The notes under the pieces were generated by a model. That model was given only the letters and a program-made list of their open reading frames with translations, was not told the DNA's origin and searched no databases. The translations under genes and the position numbers were made by a program. DNA of 64,000 nt, taken from Tropicimonas sp. IMCC34011 (lineage in GTDB: Bacteria; Pseudomonadota; Alphaproteobacteria; Rhodobacterales; Rhodobacteraceae). Shown here one piece after another: positions 25,145 to 35,077 of the stretch; position 1 is the first letter of the stretch; the number at the start of each line of letters is the position of its first letter. The DNA lies in NCBI RefSeq assembly GCF_003390865.1, contig NZ_QMEJ01000005.1, positions 248,001-312,000 on the forward strand, read 5' to 3'.

Positions 25145-26756
25145 TCATCTTCTCGAGGTGCGCGGACTGTCCGTGCGGTTCCACACCGCGCAAGGCGTGG
25201 TCAACGCGGTGAACGACGTGTCATGGCACCTCGACCGGGGGGAGACCCTCGCGATTCTCGGCGAGAGCGGATCGGGCAAGTCCGTCTCGTCCTCGGCGAT
25301 CATGAACCTGATCGACTGCCCGCCGGGCGAGATCGCGAGCGGGGAGATCCTGTTCGAGGGCAAGGACCTGTTGCGCATGTCCCCCGAGGAGCGCCGGCGT
25401 CTCAACGGCAAGCGCATCGCGATGATCTTCCAAGACCCGCTCAGTCACCTCAATCCGGTCTATACCGTCGGCTGGCAGATCGCGGAAACCCTGACCGCCC
25501 ACGGCCGGCCGGGCGACGAGGCGTTTGCGCGGGCACGCGACCTCGTATCCCGGGTCGGCATCCCGAACCCCGATGCGGCGATGAAGAAGTTTCCGCACCA
25601 GTTCTCTGGCGGCCAGCGCCAACGGCTGATGATCGCCATGGCGCTGGGGCTCAAGCCGGACATCCTGATCGCCGACGAGCCGACGACGGCGCTCGACGTC
25701 ACGGTGCAGGCGGAGATCCTGACGCTGCTGGAGGAGCTGCAGGCGGAGACGGGAATGGGGCTCGTCCTCATCACCCACGACCTCGGCGTCGTCGCCGAGG
25801 CGGCGGACCGCGCGGTGGTGATGGAAGGCGGGCGCATCGTCGAAAGCGGGACGCCGCACGATCTCTACCACAATGCCCGGCATCCCTATACCCGGAAGCT
25901 CATCGCCGCAGCGCCCGGCCGGGGGGACATGCGGCGGCCGGAGGAGGGCGCCGAGCCCATCCTCTCCTGCCGCGGGCTGACCAAGGCCTACGGCGCCTTC
26001 ACCGCGCTCGATGCCATCAGCTTCGACCTCATGCGGGGGGAAACCCTCGCGGTGGTGGGGGAGAGCGGCTCCGGCAAGTCGACCGCCGCCAAGCTGATCC
26101 TGCGGCTGGAGGAGGCCACGGCCGGCGAGGCGCTCTGGCACGGGGAAGACCTGCTCTCAATGACGCCGAAGGAGATGGCGAAGGCACGGCGGCAGATCCA
26201 GATGGTCTTCCAGGATCCGACGCAGTCGCTCAATCCGCGCATGTCCGTCTTCCAGATCGTCTCCGAGCCCTGGGTGATCCATCCCGGCGTGGTCGAGAAG
26301 CGCCGGTGGCGGGAGCGGGTGGCGGAGCTTCTGGAGCAGGTGGGCCTCAAGGCCGAGCACGCGCAGCGGTATCCGCACCAGTTCTCCGGCGGGCAGCGCC
26401 AGCGCATCGCCATCGCGCGCGCCCTCGCGCTCGAGCCCGAGCTCATCATCTGCGACGAGGCGGTCTCCGCCCTCGACGTCTCCATCCAGGCGCAGGTCAT
26501 CGCGCTTCTGGGCAAGTTGCGGGACGAGCTCGGCATCGCCTTCATGTTCATCGCCCATGACCTCCCCGTGGTGCGGGATTTCGCAGACCGCGTTCTGGTG
26601 ATGAAGGGCGGGCAAATCGTGGAACAGGGCCCGGTGCGCCGCATCTTCGAGGATCCGCGGGAAGGCTACACCCAGCGCCTTCTCGCCGCCGGTCTGGATC
26701 CCGACCCCGAGGTGCAGCGCCAGCGCCGGGAGGCACGCCTCAAGCTGTCCGCGTAA
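25137..26756 (+). CDS. Fused dual-ATPase subunit of the peptide-type ABC transporter (DppD-DppF)
   Basis: 539 residues carrying two complete ABC ATPases in one chain. Domain 1: Walker A GESGSGKS (about 41), signature SGGQRQRL (about 156), Walker B IADEPTTALD. Domain 2: Walker A GESGSGKS (about 308), signature SGGQRQRI (about 415), Walker B ICDEAVSALD. Each domain ends with the oligopeptide-transporter C-terminal segment (HNARHPYTRKL, DPREGYTQRLL). Such fusions replace separate DppD and DppF. The ATG at 25137 overlaps the end of the DppC-type gene. It completes the importer. Confidence 0.94.
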   Translation: MADHLLEVRGLSVRFHTAQGVVNAVNDVSWHLDRGETLAILGESGSGKSVSSSAIMNLIDCPPGEIASGEILFEGKDLLRMSPEERRRLNGKRIAMIFQDPLSHLNPVYTVGWQIAETLTAHGRPGDEAFARARDLVSRVGIPNPDAAMKKFPHQFSGGQRQRLMIAMALGLKPDILIADEPTTALDVTVQAEILTLLEELQAETGMGLVLITHDLGVVAEAADRAVVMEGGRIVESGTPHDLYHNARHPYTRKLIAAAPGRGDMRRPEEGAEPILSCRGLTKAYGAFTALDAISFDLMRGETLAVVGESGSGKSTAAKLILRLEEATAGEALWHGEDLLSMTPKEMAKARRQIQMVFQDPTQSLNPRMSVFQIVSEPWVIHPGVVEKRRWRERVAELLEQVGLKAEHAQRYPHQFSGGQRQRIAIARALALEPELIICDEAVSALDVSIQAQVIALLGKLRDELGIAFMFIAHDLPVVRDFADRVLVMKGGQIVEQGPVRRIFEDPREGYTQRLLAAGLDPDPEVQRQRREARLKLSA

Positions 26757-26864
26757 GGGTCCGGTCCTGCCGCTTGATGTTGAACGCGCCGGGGCAGAGG
26801 CTTAGGAGCTTTGCGATCGGACGCGGGCGCCCTTGAGCGCCCATCTAAAGCGGGACGGGGCGCG

Positions 26865-27737
26865 ATGGACATTTCGGACGGGGCGGCGCGGATCGCGGCG
26901 CGGGACATCCTCTCCGGACCGGCACCGCGCGCGGCCTCCCTGATCGTGACGATCTACGGCGACGTCGCCGCGCCGCGGGGCGGAACGCTCTGGATGGGAA
27001 CGCTGATCGATTGCTGCGCCAGGCACGGCATCTCCGAGAGCCTCGTGCGCACCGCCGTTTCACGTCTCGTCGGGGCCGGCCGGCTTCAGGGGGAGCGGAT
27101 CGGGCGGCGAAGCTATTATCGTCTGACGCCGGATGCCGAAGCTGAGTTCTCCGAAGCGGCGGGCATTCTCTATGCGCCGCCCGCCGCCGCGGGAGGATGG
27201 CTCGTGGCGCTCGGGCTGCGGAGCCGTCCACCCGGCTGGGCCTCCCTCGGTCCGTCGGCCGCGATCGCGCCGGACAGGGCGGACATGCCCCGGCCCGCCG
27301 GGCCCGTCCTCGAGGCGCCCGATCTCGCCCCCGAAGCGCTCGCGACACCGGCCGCGGATCTCTGGCCGCTGGGCGAGGTCGCCGAGCGCTTCGCGGCGTT
27401 CCTGCGCGACTTCGCGCCGTTGGAGGATGCCCTCAGGACGGAACCCGGGGCGCTCCCGGACGGGGCCGAGGCGCTGGCGCTTCGTCTTCGGCTCGTGGAT
27501 GCGTATCGCGGCGCCGCCCTCGCCGATCCACGCCTGCCGGCCTCCGCCCTGCCGCCGGACTGGCCGGGGCATCGTGCCCGCGCGATCTTCGTCTCGACCT
27601 ACCTCGCCCTCGCAGGGGCCGCGGATGCCGAGATCGGCCTCAACCTCGGCGACGAGACCTGTCCGATGCCGGCGGAGACGGAGGCGTCGCGCTGGAGGGT
27701 GGAGCGGCTCCGCGCCGAAGCATCACAAAAAATATGA
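26865..27737 (+). CDS. paaX: PaaX family transcriptional repressor of phenylacetate catabolism
   Basis: 290 residues. The N-terminal winged HTH (about residues 15-90) has SLIVTIYGDVAAPRGGTLWMGTLI and SESLVRTAVSRLVGAGRLQGERIGRRSYYRLT, diagnostic of PaaX; the C-terminal domain has the family's LWPLGEVAERFAAFLRDFAPL and a PGHRARAIFVSTY block. PaaX represses paa genes and is released by phenylacetyl-CoA. It directly precedes paaJ-paaA. ATG 26865 is preceded by CGGGACGGGG; a small hairpin (GGGCGC/GCGCCC, 26825-26842) lies just upstream. Confidence 0.9.
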   Translation: MDISDGAARIAARDILSGPAPRAASLIVTIYGDVAAPRGGTLWMGTLIDCCARHGISESLVRTAVSRLVGAGRLQGERIGRRSYYRLTPDAEAEFSEAAGILYAPPAAAGGWLVALGLRSRPPGWASLGPSAAIAPDRADMPRPAGPVLEAPDLAPEALATPAADLWPLGEVAERFAAFLRDFAPLEDALRTEPGALPDGAEALALRLRLVDAYRGAALADPRLPASALPPDWPGHRARAIFVSTYLALAGAADAEIGLNLGDETCPMPAETEASRWRVERLRAEASQKI

Positions 27738-27761
27738 GATAGCCGTTTACGTGTGATGCTT
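27718..27761. promoter_or_regulatory. Probable PaaX operator between paaX and paaJ
   Basis: A perfect 10-bp inverted repeat, AAGCATCACA (27718-27727) and TGTGATGCTT (27752-27761), with a 24-bp AT-rich spacer. The left arm overlaps the last codons of paaX, the right arm lies 58 bp before paaJ. The TGTGAT core resembles the TGTGATTC half-sites described for E. coli PaaX. The arms are about three helical turns apart, suiting a repressor dimer pair across the promoter. Confidence 0.55.
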
Positions 27762-27819
27762 TGCGCCCTATCTTTCCCTCAAGGAACGGTCCGGCTTCCG
27801 GCCGGAGAGGGAGGATTGT

Positions 27820-29025
<1,206 letters not shown>

Positions 29026-29048
29026 CCCCCTGAGAGGAGGACCACGTC

Positions 29049-30041
29049 ATGTATGCACAGATGGTTAAATCCGAAGGCGGAGACGCCGAGGCGACCGAAC
29101 AGGACATCGCGTTCCAGGAGCGGATCGATCGGGATGAGAAGATCGAGCCCAAGGAGTGGATGCCGGAGGGCTACCGCAAGACGCTGATCCGCCAGATCGG
29201 TCAGCATGCGCATTCCGAGATCGTCGGCCAGCTTCCCGAGGGCAACTGGATCACCCGCGCCCCCACGCTGGAACGCAAGGCGATCCTGCTGGCCAAGGTG
29301 CAGGACGAGGCGGGTCACGGCCTCTACCTCTATTCCGCCGCCGAGACGCTCGGTGTGACGCGGGACGAGCTGATGGAGAAGCTTCATTCCGGTGAGATGA
29401 AGTACTCCTCGATCTTCAATTACCCGACGCTGACCTGGGCGGACATGGGCGCTGTCGGCTGGCTCGTCGACGGCGCGGCGATCATGAACCAGGTGCCGCT
29501 GCAGCGGACGTCCTACGGCCCTTACAGCCGGGCGATGATCCGCATCTGCAAGGAGGAGAGCTTCCACCAGCGGCAGGGCTACCACATCATGATGAAGATG
29601 GCCGAGGGCACGCCGGAGCAGAAGGAGATGGCCCAGGATGCGCTGAACCGCTTCTGGTACCCCGCGCTGATGATGTTCGGCCCGTCGGACAAGGATTCCG
29701 TCCACTCCGAGAAGTCCATGCGGTGGAAGATCAAGATCAACACCAACGACGAGCTGCGACAGCGCTTCGTCAATGAGACGGTGCCGCAGGCGGAGTATCT
29801 CGGCCTGACCGTCCCCGATCCCGATCTGAAGTGGAACGAGGAGAAGGAGGGCTACGATTTCAGCGAGCCCGACTGGTCCGAGTTCTTCGAGGTGATCAAG
29901 GGCAACGGTCCCTGCAACCGGGAGCGTCTCGGCACCCGGAAGGCGGCGTGGGAAGAGGGCGAATGGTTCCGCGACGGTCTCACCGCCTATGCCGAGAAGG
30001 CGAGCGCCCGCCGCGCCTCGGCCAAGGTTGCCGCCGAATGA
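29049..30041 (+). CDS. paaA: Phenylacetyl-CoA epoxidase, catalytic di-iron subunit PaaA
   Basis: 330 residues, ferritin-like di-iron oxygenase subunit that epoxidises the ring of phenylacetyl-CoA with O2. Iron-ligand motifs [13 protein letters not shown] (about 83-95) and [12 protein letters not shown] (about 168-179) are intact. The substrate-binding N-terminus and [14 protein letters not shown] are typical. AGAGGAGGACC gives a strong ribosome site 24 bp after paaJ. Its stop overlaps the start of an amidase gene by ATGA, which separates it from paaB. Confidence 0.96.
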   Translation: MYAQMVKSEGGDAEATEQDIAFQERIDRDEKIEPKEWMPEGYRKTLIRQIGQHAHSEIVGQLPEGNWITRAPTLERKAILLAKVQDEAGHGLYLYSAAETLGVTRDELMEKLHSGEMKYSSIFNYPTLTWADMGAVGWLVDGAAIMNQVPLQRTSYGPYSRAMIRICKEESFHQRQGYHIMMKMAEGTPEQKEMAQDALNRFWYPALMMFGPSDKDSVHSEKSMRWKIKINTNDELRQRFVNETVPQAEYLGLTVPDPDLKWNEEKEGYDFSEPDWSEFFEVIKGNGPCNRERLGTRKAAWEEGEWFRDGLTAYAEKASARRASAKVAAE

Positions 30042-31531
30042 GGCGGGTCCGCGCAGCGATGATCGGGGGCGCGTCTGTGTCGGCGCTCCTGATCGGCGCC
30101 GCTTCGGCCGCGGCGCAGGAGCGGGCGAGCGTCGCCGGGACCGTGGACGCGATCGTCGCCGGTGAGCAGACGGCGGAAGCCGCGGTTGAGGATGCGCTGG
30201 CGGCGTTCGACGCGTGGTCCGAGTTGAACGCCGTCGCCGTCCTCGACGGCGAGCGGGCTCTCGAACGGGCGCGGGCCGTCGATGCCGGGGATGTCAGCGG
30301 GCCTCTCGCCGGGCTGCCGATCGTGGTGAAGGACAACACGCAGGTGGAGGGCCTGCCGGCGAGCGCCGGAACGCCCGCGCTGCGCAGCGTCTTCTCCGAG
30401 GAGAGCGCGCCCATCGTCGAGCGGCTGACGCTTGCCGGGGCCATCGTCGTTGCAACCAGCAACATGCACGAACTCGCCTTCGGTATTTCGGGCTGGAATC
30501 CCGTCTACCAGACCGGGCCCGAACCCGGCGTGCGCAATCCGTATGATATGTCGCGCTTCGCGGGGGGCTCCTCCAGCGGGACGGGCGCGCTCGTGGGGGC
30601 AGGAGCCGTACTCGCCGGGCTCGGGACGGACACGGGCGGATCCGTCCGCGTGCCGGCCGCGATCAACGGGGCCGCCGGGCTCCGTCCTACGATGGACCGC
30701 TACCCCGCCGAAGGGATCGTGCCGATCTCCTCGACCCGCGACACGCCCGGCTTCATCGCCGCAACCGTCGCGGATATCGAGCTTCTCGACCGCGTCGTGA
30801 CCGGGGACGATGAGGTCAGCGCCGCCGATCTGGATGGCCTTCGCCTCGGCATCGCGCCGGGCTTCACGGCCGATCTCGATGCCGACGTGCAAGCCGTCTG
30901 GGGCGACACCATCGCCCGGCTCGAAGAGGCCGGGGTGGAGATGGTGGACGTCGATGCCTCCGGCATCTTCGAATTGAACGCGACGCTGAGCTTCCCCATC
31001 GCGTTTTACGAGGGCAAGCGCGACCTGGTCGCCTATCTCGATGCCTATGCGCCCGATCTGACCATCGAGGACGTGGTGTCCGAGATCGCGAGCCCGGACG
31101 TGAAGGGCACCTACGAGACGATCGTCCTGCCCGGTCAGCTCCCCATGCCGGACGGCACGATGGCGGAGCTTGGTCCGATCTACGAGAGCGCCATCTCCGA
31201 AGGTCGCCCTGCGCTCATCGCGGAGTACGAGAGCATCTTCGACGAAGGCGGGATCGACGCCCTGATCTTCCCCACCGTGCCGCAAGTCGCTGCAGTGGCG
31301 GGGCCGGAGGCGAGCAGCCCCGAGATGTTCAGCCGCATCATCCGCAACACCGATCCCGGCTCGAATGCGGGTCTGCCGGGCCTGTCCGTTCCGGCAGCCC
31401 TCGGACCGGAGACCGGCCTTCCGGTCGGAATCGAACTGGACGGACCGGCCGGCAGCGACCGCCGCCTCATCGAAATAGGACTCGCGATCGAGGACGTCCT
31501 CGGGCCGCTGCCGCGCCCGGACGCCCCCTGA
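30038..31531 (+). CDS. Exported amidase-signature hydrolase inserted between paaA and paaB
   Basis: 497-residue amidase signature enzyme. An N-terminal twin-Arg-free signal peptide ([27 protein letters not shown], cut near residue 28) implies periplasmic action. The catalytic Ser-cisSer-Lys triad is present: Lys in IVVKDNTQ (about 99), Ser in AGGSSSGTG (about 178) and nucleophile in [10 protein letters not shown] (about 202). It hydrolyses an unknown amide. It is coupled to paaA by ATGA and followed 24 bp later by paaB. It splits the usually contiguous epoxidase genes, so a substrate that yields phenylacetate, for example phenylacetamide, is a reasonable but untested inference. Confidence 0.88.
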   Translation: MRRVRAAMIGGASVSALLIGAASAAAQERASVAGTVDAIVAGEQTAEAAVEDALAAFDAWSELNAVAVLDGERALERARAVDAGDVSGPLAGLPIVVKDNTQVEGLPASAGTPALRSVFSEESAPIVERLTLAGAIVVATSNMHELAFGISGWNPVYQTGPEPGVRNPYDMSRFAGGSSSGTGALVGAGAVLAGLGTDTGGSVRVPAAINGAAGLRPTMDRYPAEGIVPISSTRDTPGFIAATVADIELLDRVVTGDDEVSAADLDGLRLGIAPGFTADLDADVQAVWGDTIARLEEAGVEMVDVDASGIFELNATLSFPIAFYEGKRDLVAYLDAYAPDLTIEDVVSEIASPDVKGTYETIVLPGQLPMPDGTMAELGPIYESAISEGRPALIAEYESIFDEGGIDALIFPTVPQVAAVAGPEASSPEMFSRIIRNTDPGSNAGLPGLSVPAALGPETGLPVGIELDGPAGSDRRLIEIGLAIEDVLGPLPRPDAP

Positions 31532-31555
31532 CGCCGCAAAAGGAGGAGACACGAC

Positions 31556-31840
31556 ATGTCCAAGGAATGGCCGCTCTGGGAGATCTTCATCCGCGGGCAG
31601 CACGGGCTGAACCACCGTCACGTGGGCAGCCTCCATGCGCCCGATGCGGAAATGGCGATCTCGAATGCGCGTGACGTCTACACCCGCCGCAAGGAAGGCG
31701 TGTCGATCTGGGTGGTGAAATCATCCGAGATCTCCGCCTCCTCCCCGTCCGAGAAGGGGCCGCTCTTCGATCCGGCGGAGGACAAGGTGTACCGCCACCC
31801 GACCTTCTATGACATTCCCGACGAAGTGGGGCACATGTAA
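31556..31840 (+). CDS. paaB: Phenylacetyl-CoA epoxidase subunit PaaB
   Basis: 94-residue small subunit with the family start WPLWEIFIRGQHGLNHRHVGSLHAPDAEMAI and the tail PTFYDIPDEVGHM. PaaB has no catalytic metal; it bridges PaaAC heterodimers in the epoxidase complex. AAGGAGGAGACACGAC is a strong ribosome site, which would keep PaaB well translated despite the inserted amidase gene. Its TAA shares one base with the paaC ATG. Confidence 0.95.
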   Translation: MSKEWPLWEIFIRGQHGLNHRHVGSLHAPDAEMAISNARDVYTRRKEGVSIWVVKSSEISASSPSEKGPLFDPAEDKVYRHPTFYDIPDEVGHM

Positions 31841-32694
31841 TGCCATCCCTTCCCGACATGAACGCGACGAACGTGGAGGAGCTCGCGCTGCGTGCCGCCG
31901 AGCAGCAGCACCATGATCCACACGTTCAGAATGTCGATCTGAAGCCCGCCTTTTTCGACTGGCTCTGCCGGATGGGGGACAATGCCCTCATCGCCGGTCA
32001 CCGCCTCTCCGAATGGTGCGGCAAGGGGCCTGCGCTCGAGGAGGACATCGCGCTGGCCAACACCGCGCTCGATCTCATCGGTCATGCGCAGCTGTGGCTC
32101 GGCCTCGCCGCGGAGGTGGAGGACGAGGGCCGCGATGCGGACAAGCTCGCCTATCTCAGGGACGCGATGCGGTTCCGGAACGTGCAGCTTCTGGAGTTGC
32201 CCCGCGGCGACATCGGCGAGACGCTGATGCGGGAGTTCCTCTTCGACGCCTGGCACCACGCGATGCTTTCGCGGCTGACGGAGTCGACCTCTCCCCGCGT
32301 GGCGGAGATCGCGGCCAAGGCGCTGAAGGAAGTGCATTACCACCTCGAACGCTCCTCGGATCTGGTGATCCGCCTCGGCGACGGGAGCGAGGAAAGCCAC
32401 CGCAGGATGGGGGCGGCCCTTGCGCTCTACTGGCCCTATACAGGCGAGCTGTTCGAGAGCGACGGGGTGGACAAGGCCGTCATCGCCGAAGGGATCGCGC
32501 CGGATCCCGAGGATCTGCGCGCGGCCTGGGACGAGACCGTGGGCGAGGTCCTGCGGGAGGCGACGCTGGAGGTGCCCGAGGCCAAGGGCCACGTCCATAC
32601 GGGCGGGCGGAGCGGCCGGCATACCGAGCATCTGGGCTTCCTTCTGGCCGAGATGCAGTTCCTCCAGCGGGCGTACCCCGGAGCGAGCTGGTAA
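31840..32694 (+). CDS. paaC: Phenylacetyl-CoA epoxidase structural subunit PaaC
   Basis: 284 residues, ferritin-like partner of PaaA without its own active iron site. Visible features are GDNALIAGHRLSEWCGKGPALEEDIALANTALDLIGHA (about 47-84), EVHYHLERSS (about 164) and the closing HTGGRSGRHTEHLGFLLAEMQ. These are the standard blocks of PaaC. Its start overlaps the paaB stop and its stop overlaps the paaD start, so the three are translationally coupled. Confidence 0.95.
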   Translation: MPSLPDMNATNVEELALRAAEQQHHDPHVQNVDLKPAFFDWLCRMGDNALIAGHRLSEWCGKGPALEEDIALANTALDLIGHAQLWLGLAAEVEDEGRDADKLAYLRDAMRFRNVQLLELPRGDIGETLMREFLFDAWHHAMLSRLTESTSPRVAEIAAKALKEVHYHLERSSDLVIRLGDGSEESHRRMGAALALYWPYTGELFESDGVDKAVIAEGIAPDPEDLRAAWDETVGEVLREATLEVPEAKGHVHTGGRSGRHTEHLGFLLAEMQFLQRAYPGASW

Positions 32695-33215
32695 TGCTGG
32701 GCACGTTGCCCTCCGAGGCGGAGATCTGGGACTGGCTGTCGGAGGTCGAGGATCCCGAAATCCCCGTCATCTCCGTCGTCGATCTCGGCATCGTCCGCGA
32801 GGTCCGGTGGGAGGGGGACACGCTCGTCGTCGCCGTCACGCCGACCTATTCGGGCTGCCCGGCCGTCGCCGTGATCAACTTCGCCATCGAGAGCCATCTG
32901 CAGGAAAAGGGCGTCGAGAACATCCGTCTCGAACGGCGCCTGTCGCCGCCATGGACGACGCAGTGGCTGTCGGACGAGGGCCGCGAGAAACTGCGCGAGT
33001 ACGGCATAGCCCCGCCCATCGAGGGCACGGGCACGCCCGATCAGCGCGCGCAGCGCGTGGCGCGGCTGGAGGGGCGGTCGAGCCTCGACGTCGCCTGTCC
33101 GCGCTGCGGATCGCTCCACACCGAGCGCGTGAGCCAGTTCGGCTCGACGCCCTGCAAGGCCGCGTGGCGATGCCGCGACTGCCTCGAACCCTTCGATTAT
33201 TTCAAGTGCATCTGA
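32694..33215 (+). CDS. paaD: Phenylacetyl-CoA epoxidase maturation protein PaaD (DUF59/MIP18 family)
   Basis: 173 residues: an N-terminal DUF59 domain (EVEDPEIPVISVVDLGIVR, TYSGCPAVAVI) and a C-terminal zinc-ribbon-like module with CPRC (about 136) and CRDC (about 163). PaaD is thought to help build the iron-sulfur or di-iron centre of the epoxidase. Start overlaps the paaC stop by one base (TAATG). The length is normal. Confidence 0.94.
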   Translation: MLGTLPSEAEIWDWLSEVEDPEIPVISVVDLGIVREVRWEGDTLVVAVTPTYSGCPAVAVINFAIESHLQEKGVENIRLERRLSPPWTTQWLSDEGREKLREYGIAPPIEGTGTPDQRAQRVARLEGRSSLDVACPRCGSLHTERVSQFGSTPCKAAWRCRDCLEPFDYFKCI

Positions 33216-33219
33216 GCCC

Positions 33220-34296
33220 ATGCCCCGCTTTCATTCGCTGACCGTCACCGACATCCGCCGCGAGACCCGCGACGCCGTCGTCCTCACCCTCGCGCCGCAG
33301 GAGGGGGCCGAAGAGGCCTTCGACTTCGTGCAGGGACAATACCTCACCTTCCGCCGGGATTTCGACGGAGAGGAGCTGCGCCGCTCCTACTCCATCTGCT
33401 CCGGCCTCGATGACGGGCAGCTGCGCGTCGGGATCAAGCGGGTGGACGGCGGTGCCTTCTCCACCTGGGTCAACGAGGAGCTGAAACCGGGCGACACGCT
33501 CGAGGCGATGCCGCCCATGGGCAAGTTCCACACCGAGCTCGACGCTTCGACGGACCGCCACTACCTCGCCTTCGCCGGCGGATCGGGGATCACCCCGGTC
33601 CTCTCCATCGTCAAGACGGTGCTGGCGCGGGAGCCTCGCGCGCGGGTGACGCTGGTCTATTCCAACAGCCAGATCAGCTCGATCATGTTCCGCGAGGAGC
33701 TGGAGGATCTGAAGAACACCTATCTCGGGCGGTTCTCCGTGCTCCATGTCCTCGGCGGGGAGAGCCAGGATATCGACCTCTTCTCCGGCCGGATTGACGC
33801 GGAGAAGATGGAGGGGCTCTTCCGCCACTGGATCGACGCCGACACGGTAGACCAGGCGTTCATCTGTGGCCCCGAGGGCATGATGCTGACCATCGCCGAG
33901 GCGCTGAAGGCGCACGGGATCTCGGAAGACCGCATCAAGTACGAGCTGTTCGCCTCCTCGCAGCCCGGCCGTGCCAAGCAACGCGCCGTCTCGAAGCAGG
34001 AGGCGCAGGCGGGGGAGAGCTGCGCCGTCACGGTCACCCTCGACGGCACGACGCGGAGTTTCGAGATGCCGAAGGACGGCACCGCAATCCTCGATGCCGC
34101 GCTCGAGAACGCGATGGACGCGCCTTATTCGTGCAAGGCCGGCGTCTGCTCCACCTGCCGGGCCAAGGTGCTCGAGGGCGAGGTGGAGATGATGCAGAAC
34201 CAGGCGCTCGAGGATTACGAGGTCCGCGCGGGCTACGTGCTCTCCTGCCAGTGCATACCGCTCTCCGAAAAGGTGGTTCTCAGCTATGACGAATGA
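33220..34296 (+). CDS. paaE: Phenylacetyl-CoA epoxidase reductase subunit PaaE
   Basis: 358-residue flavin- and iron-sulfur-dependent reductase that passes electrons from NADPH to PaaA. Domains in order: FAD-binding barrel with LRRSYSICSG (about 52), NAD(P) domain with AFAGGSGITPVLS (about 116) and ICGPEGMM, and a plant-type 2Fe-2S ferredoxin domain with CKAGVCSTC (about 305) and the last ligand Cys in LSCQC. The 3' end overlaps the next gene by 11 bp. Confidence 0.95.
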   Translation: MPRFHSLTVTDIRRETRDAVVLTLAPQEGAEEAFDFVQGQYLTFRRDFDGEELRRSYSICSGLDDGQLRVGIKRVDGGAFSTWVNEELKPGDTLEAMPPMGKFHTELDASTDRHYLAFAGGSGITPVLSIVKTVLAREPRARVTLVYSNSQISSIMFREELEDLKNTYLGRFSVLHVLGGESQDIDLFSGRIDAEKMEGLFRHWIDADTVDQAFICGPEGMMLTIAEALKAHGISEDRIKYELFASSQPGRAKQRAVSKQEAQAGESCAVTVTLDGTTRSFEMPKDGTAILDAALENAMDAPYSCKAGVCSTCRAKVLEGEVEMMQNQALEDYEVRAGYVLSCQCIPLSEKVVLSYDE

Positions 34297-35065
34297 GTTC
34301 GAGCCCGCAGGCGAAACCGCGCCCCTCGGCGACTACCTCGCCCGCGGCGGAAAGCTGACCTCGCCGGACAACGTGCCGCCGCGCTACCGCGGCGAGCTCC
34401 TGCGCATGATGTCGTCCTTCGTGGACAGCGAGCTTGCCGGCTCCGCCGGGTTCGCGGGCGCGATCAACTGGGCGCCGGGCATCAAGGAGAGGATCGCGGC
34501 GTCCCGCATCGTTCTCGAGAAGGCCGACCACGCGGAGCGCGTGCTCGACGTGATGGAAGAGTTCGGGACCGACAAATCGCGCTACAACAGCGTTCACGAC
34601 TGGGCGGCGCGCACCGATCGAGAGGTCCGGCTCGATCCGGAGCGTCAGGGCCTCGACATGCGCCTGTCCGTCTTCAACTACCCGCTGGAGAGCTGGACGG
34701 ATGCGGTCGTGATGAACGTGCTCATGGGCCTCGCCACGATGCAGCACCTCTCCGAAATGGAGCGGGCATCCTATGCGCCGTTCGCCGAGCAGATCCGGGA
34801 CATCGCCCCGCGGGAGCGTCGGCACATGGAGCTCGGCCTCGAGGGGCTGGAGCGGATCGTCTCGGATGATGCCGGCCGCGAGGCGGCCCGCGCCTCCGTC
34901 GCCTACTGGCATCCGCGCGTGGAGGAGACGTTCGGGCCCGATGCGTCGGATCGCTACGAGCGGCTGCGCCAGATGGGCTTGCGGCACCGCTCCGGCGGCG
35001 AGCTGCGGCGCGCGTGGCGGGACGAGGCGCAAAGCCGCCTGGCCGCGCTCGGCCTCGATATTTAA
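34286..35065 (+). CDS. Phenylacetic acid catabolic (PaaA/PaaC-like) family protein, extra copy
   Basis: 259-residue mostly helical protein that resembles the PaaA/PaaC ferritin-like family but is neither. Possible metal-site helices are FVDSELAGSAGF (about 46), VLEKADHAERVLDVMEEF (about 77) and RERRHMELGLEGLERI (about 175), with Glu and His spaced roughly as in the di-iron motifs. The C-terminal tail (LRHRSGGELRRAWRDEAQSRLAALGL) resembles the end of monooxygenase-type paralogues. It overlaps paaE by 11 bp and precedes paaZ by 12 bp, so it is co-expressed. Function unknown; an auxiliary oxygenase or an assembly or protective subunit are both possible. Confidence 0.75.
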   Translation: MTNEFEPAGETAPLGDYLARGGKLTSPDNVPPRYRGELLRMMSSFVDSELAGSAGFAGAINWAPGIKERIAASRIVLEKADHAERVLDVMEEFGTDKSRYNSVHDWAARTDREVRLDPERQGLDMRLSVFNYPLESWTDAVVMNVLMGLATMQHLSEMERASYAPFAEQIRDIAPRERRHMELGLEGLERIVSDDAGREAARASVAYWHPRVEETFGPDASDRYERLRQMGLRHRSGGELRRAWRDEAQSRLAALGLDI

Positions 35066-35077
35066 GGGAGAGATCAG

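Noticed and set aside
21701-26756. Nickel or dipeptide importer
   Set aside because: Family membership alone allows this, but the transporter is divergent from sugar-acid-type enzymes with a shared regulatory gap and no peptidase is nearby, so I did not assign peptide or nickel as cargo.
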